Part shown: positions 5,774 to 13,656 of the stretch, in pieces
Layout: every line of letters starts with the position of its first letter
Position numbering within the stretch: position 1 is the first letter of the stretch
Virus record (IMG/VR): IMGVR_UViG_3300020053_000862
Location: 1-22,219 of that record
Source: a virus
DNA length: 22,219 nt
Strand: one strand, 5' to 3'
Translations under genes and position numbers: made by a program
The notes under the pieces: generated by a model
What the model saw: only the letters and a program-made list of their open reading frames with translations
Databases searched by the model: none
What the model was told of the DNA's origin: nothing

Positions 5774-6778
5774 ATGAAAAACACAATATACGTTCTAGAA
5801 GGTTCTTACAGAAACAAAACAATAGAGAACCAAACTTTCCAACTTGTAAAAGGTTACCAACCTTACCCACACAAAGAAGGTGGTTTTATCACAGTTAAAA
5901 TTAATGACTTGGATGAATATCCTGGTGCAACTAAAAAACAAATTAGAATTAATTTGACAGCAGAAAACAAATTGAGAGACACTGCACCTGCACAACCTAA
6001 AGAAGAGAGTGATGCAGAAACTGTGGAAAGAATGAGAAAGAGATTCACAATCTTAGACAGCATGACTAAGGCTTGTAAAAAGGGTGATGTGAGAGCAATG
6101 ATTGTATCAGGCCCTCCAGGTGTTGGTAAATCGCACGGTGTTGAGACTGTGTTGGACAGATACGGTGTTGTATCCACATTGGGTAATACCAAACCTAAAT
6201 ACGAAATTGTAAAAGGTGCTATGAGCCCTATTGGTTTATACTGTAAACTGTACAACTATTCAGATGCTGACAATGTGTTGGTATTTGATGACTGTGATAG
6301 CATATTACTAGATGATTTAAGTTTAAACATATTAAAGGCGGCATTGGACTCTAAAAAAGTTAGAAGAATTTGTTGGAACACTGATTCGCATATGTTGAGA
6401 AGAGAGGGTGTGCCAGACAGTTTTGAATTTGCTGGATCTGTTATTTTTATCACTAACATTAAATTTGACAATGTTAAAAGTAAAAAATTAAGAGATCATT
6501 TAGAAGCACTGGAATCTAGATGTCATTATATTGATTTAACAATTGACACAATTAGAGAAAAAATACTTAGAATTAAACAGATTGTGACAGATGGTATGTT
6601 AAAATCTTATGCACTGCCTACAGAAACTGAACAATCTATTGTGGCATTTGTGGATGAATACAAAAGACAATTGAGAGAAATCAGTCTTAGAACTGTGCTT
6701 AAAATTGCTGATTTGGCAAAAGCATTTCCTGACAATTGGCAAGAAATGGCGAAAAATACTGTGCTGAAGCCAATGTAA
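5774..6778 (+). CDS. AAA+ family ATPase
   Basis: The 334-residue protein has an N-terminal beta-rich region of about 75 residues, a charged linker, and an AAA+ core. Walker A is GPPGVGKS (113-120), Walker B is VLVFDDCDS (168-176) and the sensor-1-like strand is VIFITN (223-228). A C-terminal helical lid follows (about 255-334). It should couple ATP hydrolysis to remodelling of DNA or protein; the target is unknown. The compact size and FDDCDS Walker B are not those of the T4 clamp-loader subunits (gp44/62) or the gp41 helicase, so I do not call it one of those. It has its own strong promoter, with a leader shared with 4824. The next promoter begins 6 bases after its stop. Confidence 0.87.
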   Translation: MKNTIYVLEGSYRNKTIENQTFQLVKGYQPYPHKEGGFITVKINDLDEYPGATKKQIRINLTAENKLRDTAPAQPKEESDAETVERMRKRFTILDSMTKACKKGDVRAMIVSGPPGVGKSHGVETVLDRYGVVSTLGNTKPKYEIVKGAMSPIGLYCKLYNYSDADNVLVFDDCDSILLDDLSLNILKAALDSKKVRRICWNTDSHMLRREGVPDSFEFAGSVIFITNIKFDNVKSKKLRDHLEALESRCHYIDLTIDTIREKILRIKQIVTDGMLKSYALPTETEQSIVAFVDEYKRQLREISLRTVLKIADLAKAFPDNWQEMAKNTVLKPM

Positions 6779-6783
6779 TGATA

Positions 6784-6812
6784 TTGACTTTGGTACCAAA
6801 AGGAGTTATAAT
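6784..6812 (+). promoter_or_regulatory. Sigma70-like promoter for the membrane peptide/ligase operon
   Basis: TTGACT (6784-6789), a 17-base spacer and a perfect TATAAT (6807-6812). ATG 6819 begins 6 bases after the -10 box, so the transcript is predicted to be leaderless. Confidence 0.85.
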
Positions 6813-6818
6813 ATAGAT

Positions 6819-6947
6819 ATGAAAAAACGTAGAAACAAATTGGAAAGAAAACTAGACGAGTTCAATCACACAATGGAACTGATTAGAACCATTGTGCCTA
6901 TCCTTGTGCTAGGCTTACAAATATATATTTTATTGAAATTGATATGA
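6819..6947 (+). CDS. 42-residue basic single-pass membrane peptide
   Basis: The ORF starts at ATG 6819, six bases after a consensus -10 box, and ends in TGA 6945-6947, which overlaps the ligase ATG (6944) in ATGA. The N-terminal half is strongly basic (MKKRRNKLERKL) and then helical. Residues 23-42 form one hydrophobic segment (RTIVPILVLGLQIYILLKLI), giving a cytoplasmic N-terminus by the positive-inside rule. I know of no named family. It is the first gene of the ligase transcript, and its translation is probably what delivers ribosomes to the ligase start, which lacks a Shine-Dalgarno. It may be a small membrane effector or partly a leader peptide. Confidence 0.65.
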   Translation: MKKRRNKLERKLDEFNHTMELIRTIVPILVLGLQIYILLKLI

Positions 6948-8278
6948 GAACACAACCGCAAGACATAATTGCTAAACTAGAAGCAGACAATAGTAGACTA
7001 GCAAAAGAAAAAATTTTATTGGATGCAATGAATGAAGGACTGGATGAATTCTTCGAAGGTGTTGCTATGTGTTTGGACAAGTTGTACACATTTGGAGTCA
7101 AGCAAGTACCTACAAAAGATGATGTGATTTCAGCACAAGGTTGCAAATGGGAAATATTTAAGGAACTGGCTGAAAAATTAAATGCTAGAGAATTGACAGG
7201 ACACGCCGCAAGAGATGCCATCAATCTTGTGATGAGCTCTGCCACAGCAGAACAATGGAATGGATTCTACAGAAGAATACTGATTAAAGACTTACGATGC
7301 GGAGTTTCAGAAAAAACTGTAAACTCAGTTGCTAAGAAGAACAAGTTTGACAAGTACATGGTGCCCGTGTTTACTTGTCAACTTGCTCATGATAGTGCCA
7401 ATCACGAAAAGAAACTGACAGGTGAAAAAATGCTGGAAGTTAAATTGGATGGTGTTAGAGTTATAACCATAGTGTATCCCGATGGCAAAGTGGATATGTT
7501 CAGTCGTAACGGAAAAGAATTTACAAATTTTGGACACATAGCAGATGAGATTTCGGCTGTGGTTAAAAACAGTCCTCCACCATACCCTGTGGTGTTGGAT
7601 GGTGAAGTGATGAGTGAGAACTTTCAGGACCTGATGAAACAGGTACACAGAAAAGAAGGTGGCAATGCCAAAGATGCTGTGCTTCATTTGTTTGATTTCT
7701 TACCATTAGCAGACTTTAAAAAAGGAGTTTGGGACAAGAGTCAAACACAGAGAACTGCTATGTTAAAAGCATGGTATGAACAGCACAGAACCAATTTAAA
7801 CGCCGTTACAGTGCTGGACCATGAAATTGTGAACTTAGACACACCTGAAGGTCAAAAGACGTACACAGAGGTGAATAAGAGGGCAGTAGAGGGTGGTTAT
7901 GAAGGTATTATGATCAAAGATATCAATGCTCCATATGAATGCAAAAGAAGTCATGCTTGGTTAAAATTAAAGCCGTTTATTGAAGTCAGTTTAACTGTGA
8001 AAGCCACAGAAGAAGGCACAGGCAGAAATGTAGGCAAACTGGGTGCTTTGATTTGCGAAGGTGTAGATGATGGCAAGAAGATTATTACCAATGTGGGATC
8101 TGGATTGAGTGATGCCAACAGAGATCAGTTTTGGAAACACAAGGATCAATTAATAGGACAGATTGTGGAAGTGAGAGCAGATGCTGTCACAAAGAACCAG
8201 GACAGTCAAGATGAGTACTCATTGAGATTTCCAAGATTTATGAGATTTAGAGGATTTGAAATTGGCGAAAAAATTTAA
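6944..8278 (+). CDS. lig: ATP-dependent DNA ligase (T4 gp30-like)
   Basis: The 444-residue protein seals nicks in duplex DNA through an enzyme-AMP intermediate. Motif I is EVKLDGVR, with the adenylated lysine at K167, close to the K159 position in T4 ligase. Further motifs are SRNGKEF (motif Ia/III region), LDGEV, GYEGIMIKD (motif IV) and WLKLKP (motif V). The N-terminal ~130 residues form the helical DNA-binding domain; the C-terminus, from about residue 345, is the OB-fold. It is slightly shorter than T4 ligase (487). The start overlaps the membrane peptide stop (ATGA). The product should act in replication and recombination, joining Okazaki fragments. Confidence 0.96.
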   Translation: MRTQPQDIIAKLEADNSRLAKEKILLDAMNEGLDEFFEGVAMCLDKLYTFGVKQVPTKDDVISAQGCKWEIFKELAEKLNARELTGHAARDAINLVMSSATAEQWNGFYRRILIKDLRCGVSEKTVNSVAKKNKFDKYMVPVFTCQLAHDSANHEKKLTGEKMLEVKLDGVRVITIVYPDGKVDMFSRNGKEFTNFGHIADEISAVVKNSPPPYPVVLDGEVMSENFQDLMKQVHRKEGGNAKDAVLHLFDFLPLADFKKGVWDKSQTQRTAMLKAWYEQHRTNLNAVTVLDHEIVNLDTPEGQKTYTEVNKRAVEGGYEGIMIKDINAPYECKRSHAWLKLKPFIEVSLTVKATEEGTGRNVGKLGALICEGVDDGKKIITNVGSGLSDANRDQFWKHKDQLIGQIVEVRADAVTKNQDSQDEYSLRFPRFMRFRGFEIGEKI

Positions 8279-8285
8279 AAAGCAT

Positions 8286-8459
8286 ATGATCACAGGATAC
8301 GAAAATATTAAATTAACGCAGTGGGATGGTCCACCATACAGTTATTCTGTTAAAGTGAATGGCAAACTGAAAAGAATGCAGGGATTTGATGAAGACCATA
8401 TACGTGCTCAATTGTATCCACGCAAACCTAAAATGATCAGGAAGGTGAAAGATGACTAA
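8286..8459 (+). CDS. Small hypothetical protein (57 aa; 65 aa if TTG 8262 is used)
   Basis: ATG 8286 gives MITGYENIKLTQWDG..., 57 residues, 8 bases after the ligase stop. TTG 8262, with AGAGGA (8249-8254) 7 bases upstream, would add MAKKFKKH and overlap the ligase end; I cannot decide between them. The protein is basic and strand-rich (PYSYSVKVNGKLKRMQGFD), with no motif I recognise. The last 8 bases overlap the next ORF, so it is embedded in the ligase operon. Confidence 0.62.
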   Translation: MITGYENIKLTQWDGPPYSYSVKVNGKLKRMQGFDEDHIRAQLYPRKPKMIRKVKDD

Positions 8460-9027
8460 ACCAACAAGTCAAGAAAAGCAAAATCTAGTAGATAACATCA
8501 AGCACGGATTCAGACCAGAAGATGTGTTGATAAAAATTACTCCCCTTCACAAAAAAAGCATCACACAAATGATACAGTTGTACAATGTGCCATTGGGAGA
8601 ACCAGGACACAGATTTGTTGAGGTCAACGAAACCTATCGTTGGGGATATGGCTACAAGGAAGGTGATGATATGAACTGGCCCTATCAGTTCAAAACCAAC
8701 CAACACTACTGTGACAGCACAATAGGACATGGTGCTGAACTGGATGACTTGATCGGTGTATGGTTTGATTACGATGGCGATTGGACTGATGCTCAAAAAG
8801 AAGAATTCGAAGACAAGTGGTACAATGGAGACCCAGACGACGATGACGGAAGATCAGGCATGGGTTGGGTTTATGATTGGCAGGATGAATGGCAGATTGA
8901 AGATGAACAGTTGATCATTGATGGTCCATTCAAATATGATATCATAGACAAAACTCAATACAATAAAATTTACATAGAAAACTGGCAACCACCAAAGACA
9001 GAAGATGATAAAGAAAGTATCAAGTAA
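8452..9027 (+). CDS. Acidic hypothetical protein (191 aa)
   Basis: This protein is unrecognised. It is strongly acidic and aromatic, with many Asp/Trp/Tyr and a run of Asp around residues 127-131 (GDPDDDDG). A basic start (about residues 1-40) is followed by the acidic C-terminal two thirds. Such composition is seen in DNA-mimic and host-inhibitor proteins, but no family is claimed. The ATG has AGGAAGGTG just upstream and overlaps the previous gene. The 3' end overlaps the next ORF by 23 bases. Confidence 0.72.
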   Translation: MTKPTSQEKQNLVDNIKHGFRPEDVLIKITPLHKKSITQMIQLYNVPLGEPGHRFVEVNETYRWGYGYKEGDDMNWPYQFKTNQHYCDSTIGHGAELDDLIGVWFDYDGDWTDAQKEEFEDKWYNGDPDDDDGRSGMGWVYDWQDEWQIEDEQLIIDGPFKYDIIDKTQYNKIYIENWQPPKTEDDKESIK

Positions 9028-9697
9028 AAAGAAAAAAGAATTAGTCAAAGCCATTAAAAACCCAAATAGGTATTTTAGATTGGACTTTGGTAGATATGGT
9101 GGCGAAGTTGCCATGGGGGAAATCACAGAAGCACAATTCAATTATTGGGAAGGCAAAGATGAAGAACTTGCAGAACACATTGCTGGTGCGGATTGGGGCG
9201 ATGATAGAGAAGACGATGGTACTCCACCAGAAGCAAAATTTACAAAACCCTTCTATGAATACGAAGACATCTGTCACACATCAGGACCTGAATTTTCAGA
9301 TGGACAATATATGACCATTACAGAAACAGACAAAGACGGTCATTCTATGCAGGACGAAGAAGGCAATTTTATAGAAGATCGTCAGATAGATATGAAAGAT
9401 TTCAAAAAACTAGGAATCAAAGTTAAATGCACAGCAGAACATAACTCAGGGTCGAAAAGTTGTAAGGACAAATATTATTTGTTTGGACAATATTTCAACA
9501 AAGGTGGTTGGTACACAGGCTCTATACAAACAGATCATAGAGGACTTGATTTAAAAAAAATAGCAATCAATTATGAAAATTGTGACGGATTTCAAGTGTT
9601 CAGTGAAATTGTTTACAATAATGAACATTATCATTTGGAAGAAGATTCAACAGGTAAAAGTTCAACATTCTATGTGATGGAAGGTGATGATGTCTAA
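9005..9697 (+). CDS. Acidic hypothetical protein (230 aa)
   Basis: The basic N-terminus (MIKKVSSKKKKELVKAIKN) is followed by RYFRLDFGRYGGEVAMGEI, a strand pair, and then a long acidic region (ADWGDDREDDG, later FYEYEDI and DEEGNF). A C-terminal beta-rich part contains KVKCTAEHNSGSKSCKDKYYLFG. I recognise no catalytic motif. Its charge layout (basic head, acidic body) matches the preceding gene, so the two may be functionally linked or distantly related. The stop overlaps the oxygenase start as TAATG. Confidence 0.72.
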   Translation: MIKKVSSKKKKELVKAIKNPNRYFRLDFGRYGGEVAMGEITEAQFNYWEGKDEELAEHIAGADWGDDREDDGTPPEAKFTKPFYEYEDICHTSGPEFSDGQYMTITETDKDGHSMQDEEGNFIEDRQIDMKDFKKLGIKVKCTAEHNSGSKSCKDKYYLFGQYFNKGGWYTGSIQTDHRGLDLKKIAINYENCDGFQVFSEIVYNNEHYHLEEDSTGKSSTFYVMEGDDV

Positions 9698-10284
9698 TGA
9701 TTAGACACGAAATATTTCCTGTGCCTATTTGGCAGTTTGAAAACAAAGATTCAAACACTGTAAAGCAAACACTGGTTCCACTATTCAAAGACATTGAAAA
9801 GAAAAATCCCAATCCCAATGTGAAATATACGGTGGATGGGTACACAAGTTTCGGACCCATCACAAATATTTTAGAGTTTGATGAGTGTAAAGATTTAAAA
9901 AACTTTATAATGGGTAATGTGGTAGAAGCAGTCAAGGACTTGGGGTTGGAAGGTTATTGTAATCTGACTGGTAGTTGGTTCAATATTAATAGAAAATACA
10001 GCAGTCATGGTGAACACAATCATATTCCAGATACAATCAGCGGGATATACTATGTACAAGCAGAAGAAGATGATGCTAGAATATCATTTCATGATCAAAA
10101 TAAAAACAGTAATTGGCCTTGGAAGATTGGTGTAATAGAAACATCTTACACAAAAAACATAATCAGTTTCAAACCACAAACAGGTAGATTATATCTTTTT
10201 CCTAGTTACATAACACACTCTGTCGAGCAACAACTTAAAGATAAAGAAAGGATAAGCATCAGTTTTAATGCTTATGTACAGTAA
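9697..10284 (+). CDS. TIGR02466-like 2OG-Fe(II) oxygenase (copy 1)
   Basis: The 195-residue protein starts with IFPVPIWQFEN, typical of the TIGR02466/phage 2OG oxygenases. Probable iron ligands lie in HGEHNH (H104, H107, H109) followed by SGIYYV, and at H174 in FPSYITHSV; R185 (KERISISFN) would hold 2-oxoglutarate. These enzymes are common in marine phages; their substrate is not known. A paralogue with the same layout lies at 14869. The start overlaps the previous stop. The next gene's ATG follows the stop directly, so this is within one operon. Confidence 0.84.
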   Translation: MIRHEIFPVPIWQFENKDSNTVKQTLVPLFKDIEKKNPNPNVKYTVDGYTSFGPITNILEFDECKDLKNFIMGNVVEAVKDLGLEGYCNLTGSWFNINRKYSSHGEHNHIPDTISGIYYVQAEEDDARISFHDQNKNSNWPWKIGVIETSYTKNIISFKPQTGRLYLFPSYITHSVEQQLKDKERISISFNAYVQ

Positions 10285-10515
10285 ATGAAATCATACACAG
10301 TAGACATCAAAGTGGGTGACAAAGTGGAAGTAGGACGTTTTAGAAATGTACAAGCCACAGTCAAATCCATTGAAACAGATGAACACGGACAACCTGTTAT
10401 TGTTACTTCCAAAGGCAAAAAGAAACTGTTTAGCCTTAGAGTTATGAAGTTAACTCCTGGAGCAAAAACCCCAAAACAGATCCTTTTAGAAAGAAATCGA
10501 AAGAAAAAGTCTTGA
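10285..10515 (+). CDS. Small basic SH3/KOW-like hypothetical protein (76 aa)
   Basis: The ATG follows the oxygenase stop with no gap. The sequence KVGDKVEVGRFRNVQATVKSIETD...VIVTSKGKKKLFSLRVMKL suggests a small beta-barrel of the SH3/KOW type with a very basic C-terminal tail (LLERNRKKKS). Nucleic-acid or ribosome binding is a reasonable guess but only that. It ends the early operon: a new possible promoter begins inside its last codons. Confidence 0.7.
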   Translation: MKSYTVDIKVGDKVEVGRFRNVQATVKSIETDEHGQPVIVTSKGKKKLFSLRVMKLTPGAKTPKQILLERNRKKKS

Positions 10516-10540
10516 TTTTTACTTCAAGAGACTATATATC
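10512..10540 (+). promoter_or_regulatory. Weak sigma70-like promoter
   Basis: TTGATT (10512-10517), a 17-base spacer and TATATC (10535-10540), with the ATG 9 bases downstream. Both boxes are imperfect; TATAGT (10544-10549) is an alternative -10 but lies too close to the ATG. Confidence 0.45.
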
Positions 10541-10549
10541 AGTTATAGT

Positions 10550-11395
10550 ATGGAAGAAACTCAAGAAATAAAAAGACCCACAATACAAGAACGAATCAAA
10601 AAAAGAGTCCACGAGATATTGGAACCTATTGAAGATTGGTTGGATAGATATCTAACACACCCAGACAAATTCAATCCAGACAAATTCAAATTGATAGACA
10701 TATTTAAAAAACAACAAGTAGGTGGTGTTCATGCTAGAAAAATAATGGAAATGTATGAACCACAATATCAAGAGTACAAAGAACTATTGACACTGCGTTC
10801 TAAAAATTTAAAGTTTAAAGAAATCACAGATGAAGAAGATCACGACTCTGATGACAGACAACTGTTGGAATCCTATGAAGATGTGGATGATGAAACAATT
10901 CAAAAAGGAATAAGAGCATATGATAATATCTTTGAAGCCTGTGACAGAATGATCGATATTGCCAATGCCAATCGTAAACCTCGTAAAAAGAAAGAGAAAT
11001 CTCCAGAAAAATTAGTAGCAAAACTACAATACAAAAAACAAGATGAAAAATTGCAGGTGCAATCAATAGATCCAACAGAAATTATCTATGCTGAAGCACT
11101 GTGGGTGTACAATACTAAAACAAGAAAGTTGGGTCATTACAAAGCAAAAACATTGGATCCGAGAGGAATGAATAGACCAGGCACAGGGCTAATGGTAAAA
11201 GGCACATCAATCAAAGGATTTGATGAAGAAAACAGCATTCAAAAAACACTCAGAAAACCTGAGGAGCAGTTGAAAGAATTCGCAAATTCAGGCCCTAAAA
11301 AGGTGCTGGAATTCTATGATGCTATTAAAACCATGGGTGTAAAACTCAATGGTAGAGTCAATGAGGAAGTCATTTTGTTAAGAGCAGTTAGATAA
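10550..11395 (+). CDS. Charged, partly coiled hypothetical protein (281 aa)
   Basis: This protein is not recognised. The N-terminal third is helical and charged (RPTIQERIKKRVHEILEPIEDWLDRYL), with a repeated DKFNPDKF. A helical linker rich in Lys/Arg follows (about 145-155, NRKPRKKKEKSP). The C-terminal half is more ordered: IIYAEALWVYNTKTRKLGHYKA, then MNRPGTGLMVKGTSIKGFDEENSIQKTLRKPEEQL. It may be structural or regulatory; its place just before the tail-fibre gene favours virion assembly. A late-like octamer overlaps its stop. Confidence 0.72.
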   Translation: MEETQEIKRPTIQERIKKRVHEILEPIEDWLDRYLTHPDKFNPDKFKLIDIFKKQQVGGVHARKIMEMYEPQYQEYKELLTLRSKNLKFKEITDEEDHDSDDRQLLESYEDVDDETIQKGIRAYDNIFEACDRMIDIANANRKPRKKKEKSPEKLVAKLQYKKQDEKLQVQSIDPTEIIYAEALWVYNTKTRKLGHYKAKTLDPRGMNRPGTGLMVKGTSIKGFDEENSIQKTLRKPEEQLKEFANSGPKKVLEFYDAIKTMGVKLNGRVNEEVILLRAVR

Positions 11396-11398
11396 ATA
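11391..11398 (+). promoter_or_regulatory. T4-late-like promoter octamer GATAAATA
   Basis: It matches T4 late TATAAATA at 7 of 8 positions. The tail-fibre ATG begins 7 bases after it, close to where the transcript would start. The same octamer precedes the SOD-like gene. Confidence 0.55.
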
Positions 11399-11405
11399 AC
11401 TGTAT

Positions 11406-12287
11406 ATGAGCATTAGAGACGACATTATTTCAATCAAAAACGGGTTAGTGACATTGGGTGACGCAATCGAAAACCTAAGTGTACACGCATCTGCTGATGA
11501 TCAAGTTGTAAATTCTAGTAAATCTATCAATTTTGATGGATCAGAGAAAAACACAATTTACGGAAAAGGACTACAATGGAGTGGATTCGGCAATACAAAA
11601 ATGCTGAACTTCCAAAAAGATCCTGACAGATTGTGGAGTTCAAACACAATAGATCTTCACAGAGATGCTCATTATTCTATAGACAACACACTGGTTCTTT
11701 CAACTGAAGAATTAGGTCCTACAGTTAAGAAATCAAATCTTAGATCAGTTGGCATATTAAACGGATTAGCAGTAAACGGCGATATGAACATTGATCAATT
11801 TGTTTTCTGGAACTCAGGTATGAGTAGATTGGGAGTTGGTATAGAACAATCAAACGGACAGTTATCCGTGGCATCAAACTATGTTGAATTTATTGTTCAA
11901 CCCAATGATGTAGATGCCGAAGTAGGAACTTATACTACACACGACTTAAGAATTCAAACAGACAGCACAGACAGAATAGTTGTTAAAGCCAATGGCGATG
12001 TGACTATCGGAACACAAGGTGGCAATGACAAGAAAGTCAAAATACATGGCAAACTTGGTATTGGTATCAATAACATCAGAGATGATGCTAGTTTTGAAGT
12101 TGCTGGTCCTGTGAGAATGGATGGTAAACGATTCAGTGTTGCGGACGATGTTCCAACAATGGGTGTTCACGCAAAAGGCGATATTGTGTGGAATTCTAAT
12201 CCTGTCCCAGGCAGTGTCGTTGGATGGATCTGTGTTTTAACAGGTACACCAGGCGAATGGAAAAGTTTCGGAAATATTTCTCAGTAA
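11406..12287 (+). CDS. Tail-fibre-like structural protein
   Basis: The 293-residue protein is rich in Asn, Ser, Gly and Val in short strand-turn repeats, without cysteine clusters or enzymatic motifs. An N-terminal helix (DDIISIKNGLVTLGDAIENL) could trimerise. The middle has NGLAVNGDMNID and LGVGIEQSNG. Then come NGDVTIG and KLGIGINNIRDDASFEVAG, a pattern common in phage fibre shafts. The end, KGDIVWNSNPVPGSVVGWI...GTPGEWKSFG, resembles the C-terminal modules of marine phage fibres. It should be a trimeric virion fibre or its tip. A late-like octamer lies just upstream. The last 31 bases overlap the next gene. Confidence 0.78.
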   Translation: MSIRDDIISIKNGLVTLGDAIENLSVHASADDQVVNSSKSINFDGSEKNTIYGKGLQWSGFGNTKMLNFQKDPDRLWSSNTIDLHRDAHYSIDNTLVLSTEELGPTVKKSNLRSVGILNGLAVNGDMNIDQFVFWNSGMSRLGVGIEQSNGQLSVASNYVEFIVQPNDVDAEVGTYTTHDLRIQTDSTDRIVVKANGDVTIGTQGGNDKKVKIHGKLGIGINNIRDDASFEVAGPVRMDGKRFSVADDVPTMGVHAKGDIVWNSNPVPGSVVGWICVLTGTPGEWKSFGNISQ

Positions 12288-12580
12288 AAAAATCAGTAGG
12301 TGTTTGGGTGTGGCTTGGAAGACTTGCTCCACTAACAGCACTAATCATACTATGTGTAGTTTTGGTTTTTGACCTAAACACTTGGTTGCATCTTGTTTTA
12401 ATGACCATTGGAATTTCTTTTGCCATCACAGCATTCACTTGGTGGTGGTGGGTAATTTATGCTGTTAAAGATATATTCAGATTATTAAATGATGCCAACA
12501 AAAGATTTGCTGATGTGTTGAACGAATTAAAATCTATCAAAAAAGAATATATCAGCAGAAAAGATATCAAAAGACGTTAA
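12257..12580 (+). CDS. Small two-helix membrane protein, holin-like in shape
   Basis: 107 residues from ATG 12257. An in-frame ATG at 12224 is deeper in the fibre gene and less likely. A basic N-terminus (MEKFRKYFSVKKS) leads into a first transmembrane helix (about 15-40, LAPLTALIILCVVLVF). The second is about 46-70 (LHLVLMTIGISFAITAFTWWWWVIYAV). A charged helical tail follows (KDIFRLLNDANKRFADVLNELKSIKKEY) that could form a coiled coil. The size and topology fit a holin or an envelope-associated factor, but there is no lysozyme gene next to it and I do not assert a role. Its 3' end overlaps the minus-strand gene by 4 bases. Confidence 0.72.
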   Translation: MEKFRKYFSVKKSVGVWVWLGRLAPLTALIILCVVLVFDLNTWLHLVLMTIGISFAITAFTWWWWVIYAVKDIFRLLNDANKRFADVLNELKSIKKEYISRKDIKRR

Positions 12581-13008
12581 TAATCAAACAATTTCTTTTT
12601 GTACTCAGCATCCATATAATCATAATAACTGCTCTTTTCAAGCACTCTTCTAGCAGTATCCAATTTTTTTCTTTTTTGAACCAGCATTAAATTGTGTTTG
12701 CCGTTGCCTGTGGCTACATTTTTTATTCTTGTGTTAGCATCTTTATGATCAGGCAAAAAAACATATGTATGATGTTTCTGTTTTAATTGCTGGGCATACT
12801 GTTCCATTTTCTTTTTGGACATTTGTCGAGGTAAAACAAAGATCGTAACATCTTGAGTACATAATTTTACATCAACATCCTGATCGCAAATCACTTCCCA
12901 ACTGCCTTTTTCAGCATATGGACAGATGCTGAGTCCGTTCAATTGCTTTCTGGGTTTGACAATTTCAGCCAACCACTCAGCCACATCTGTGTAAATAGAA
13001 TTGTTCAT
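12577..13008 (-). CDS. Hypothetical protein (143 aa), remote DUF1415-like N-terminus
   Basis: This is one of two minus-strand genes. The ORF is long, its start at 13008 is preceded on the minus strand by an A/T-rich late-like octamer, and its end meets the plus gene tail to tail. The N-terminus has a helix (YTDVAEWLAEIVKP) and GLSICPYAEKG, which recalls the CPFA motif of DUF1415. Strands (VTIFVLP, TYVFLPDH) and NGKHNLMLVQKRKKL with ARRVLEKSSYYDYMDAEY follow. The resemblance is short, and I assign no function. Cys30 in CPY would be the residue to watch. Confidence 0.68.
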   Translation of the reverse strand: MNNSIYTDVAEWLAEIVKPRKQLNGLSICPYAEKGSWEVICDQDVDVKLCTQDVTIFVLPRQMSKKKMEQYAQQLKQKHHTYVFLPDHKDANTRIKNVATGNGKHNLMLVQKRKKLDTARRVLEKSSYYDYMDAEYKKKLFDY

Positions 13009-13024
13009 TATATGGTTATTTAAT
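12990..13024. promoter_or_regulatory. Divergent late-like promoter region
   Basis: On the plus strand, TGTAAATA (12990-12997) matches TATAAATA at 7 of 8 and lies 27 bases before ATG 13025. On the minus strand, ATTAAATA (complement of 13017-13024) matches 6 of 8 and lies 8 bases before the ATG at 13008. The two start codons face away from each other over only 16 bases. Confidence 0.4.
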
Positions 13025-13618
13025 ATGTTAGTGATTGGAAACGGCGAGAGCCGATTAGGAATAGATATTCAAAGTTTAAAACTGCCCACGGTGGGCTGTA
13101 ATGCTATCTTCAGGGACATAAGAGTGGATCATTTAGTGTGTTGTGATAGACGCATGGTGCGTGAAGCACTCAACCATCCCAATGCGGATGAAAGTTGTCT
13201 ATACACAAGACAGGAATGGTATGAAGAATTCGGAGTATTTCCTGTGCCAGATGTGCCTTACAAAGGAGATTCAAGACAGGATGATCCTTGGCACTGGGGT
13301 ACAGGACAATATGCTCTATTGGTTGCTCTACATTATGCAGTGACTGAATACATTCATATTATAGGATTTGATCTGTTTGGTGTGGAAGGTTATGTGAATA
13401 ATGTTTATAAGGATACCAAATCCTATTCCGATTCAGCCAAACAGCCAGTGGATCCATCATACTGGATCTACCAAAATAAAAAGATATTTGAACACTATTC
13501 AAAACAAAACTTCAACTACTATGTGGAAGAAAATTTCCAAACACCGGAAAGTTGGAAAAATATACCAAATTTAAAAATAATACCATTGACAGATTTACAA
13601 AAAAGTATTATAATTTAA
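13025..13618 (+). CDS. Rossmann-like protein of DUF115/sialyltransferase-like type
   Basis: 197 residues from ATG 13025. The frame is open upstream to TTG 13001, but that would run into the divergent gene. The N-terminus MLVIGNGESRLGIDIQSL, then TVGCNAIFRD and DHLVCCDRRMV, matches the NGxS...GCN...D pattern of MptE/DUF115-like and GT42-like proteins that bind a nucleotide or CMP-sugar. EYIHIIGFDLFG is the expected later strand. Its neighbours include a GT-A glycosyltransferase, so glycan modification of host surface or virion is a plausible role. The end of the gene holds a perfect sigma70 promoter. Confidence 0.7.
   Translation: MLVIGNGESRLGIDIQSLKLPTVGCNAIFRDIRVDHLVCCDRRMVREALNHPNADESCLYTRQEWYEEFGVFPVPDVPYKGDSRQDDPWHWGTGQYALLVALHYAVTEYIHIIGFDLFGVEGYVNNVYKDTKSYSDSAKQPVDPSYWIYQNKKIFEHYSKQNFNYYVEENFQTPESWKNIPNLKIIPLTDLQKSIII
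13586..13614 (+). promoter_or_regulatory. Perfect sigma70 promoter (distal) for queD
   Basis: TTGACA (13586-13591), a 17-base spacer and TATAAT (13609-13614), lying inside the last codons of the preceding gene. A second promoter follows 35 bases downstream in the same register. Confidence 0.85.
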
Positions 13619-13620
13619 AC

Positions 13621-13649
13621 TTGACAAGCACAAATTATTTTTGTATAGT
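13621..13649 (+). promoter_or_regulatory. Sigma70-like promoter (proximal) for queD
   Basis: TTGACA (13621-13626), a 17-base spacer and TATAGT (13644-13649). The start point is near 13656, at the edge of the leader hairpin and next to uORF ATG 13657. Confidence 0.8.
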
Positions 13650-13656
13650 TAAACAT

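Noticed and set aside
5774-6778. T4 gp44 clamp loader or gp41 helicase
   Set aside because: Only Walker A, Walker B and sensor-1-like motifs are visible; the N-terminal region and Walker B context do not fit either family well.
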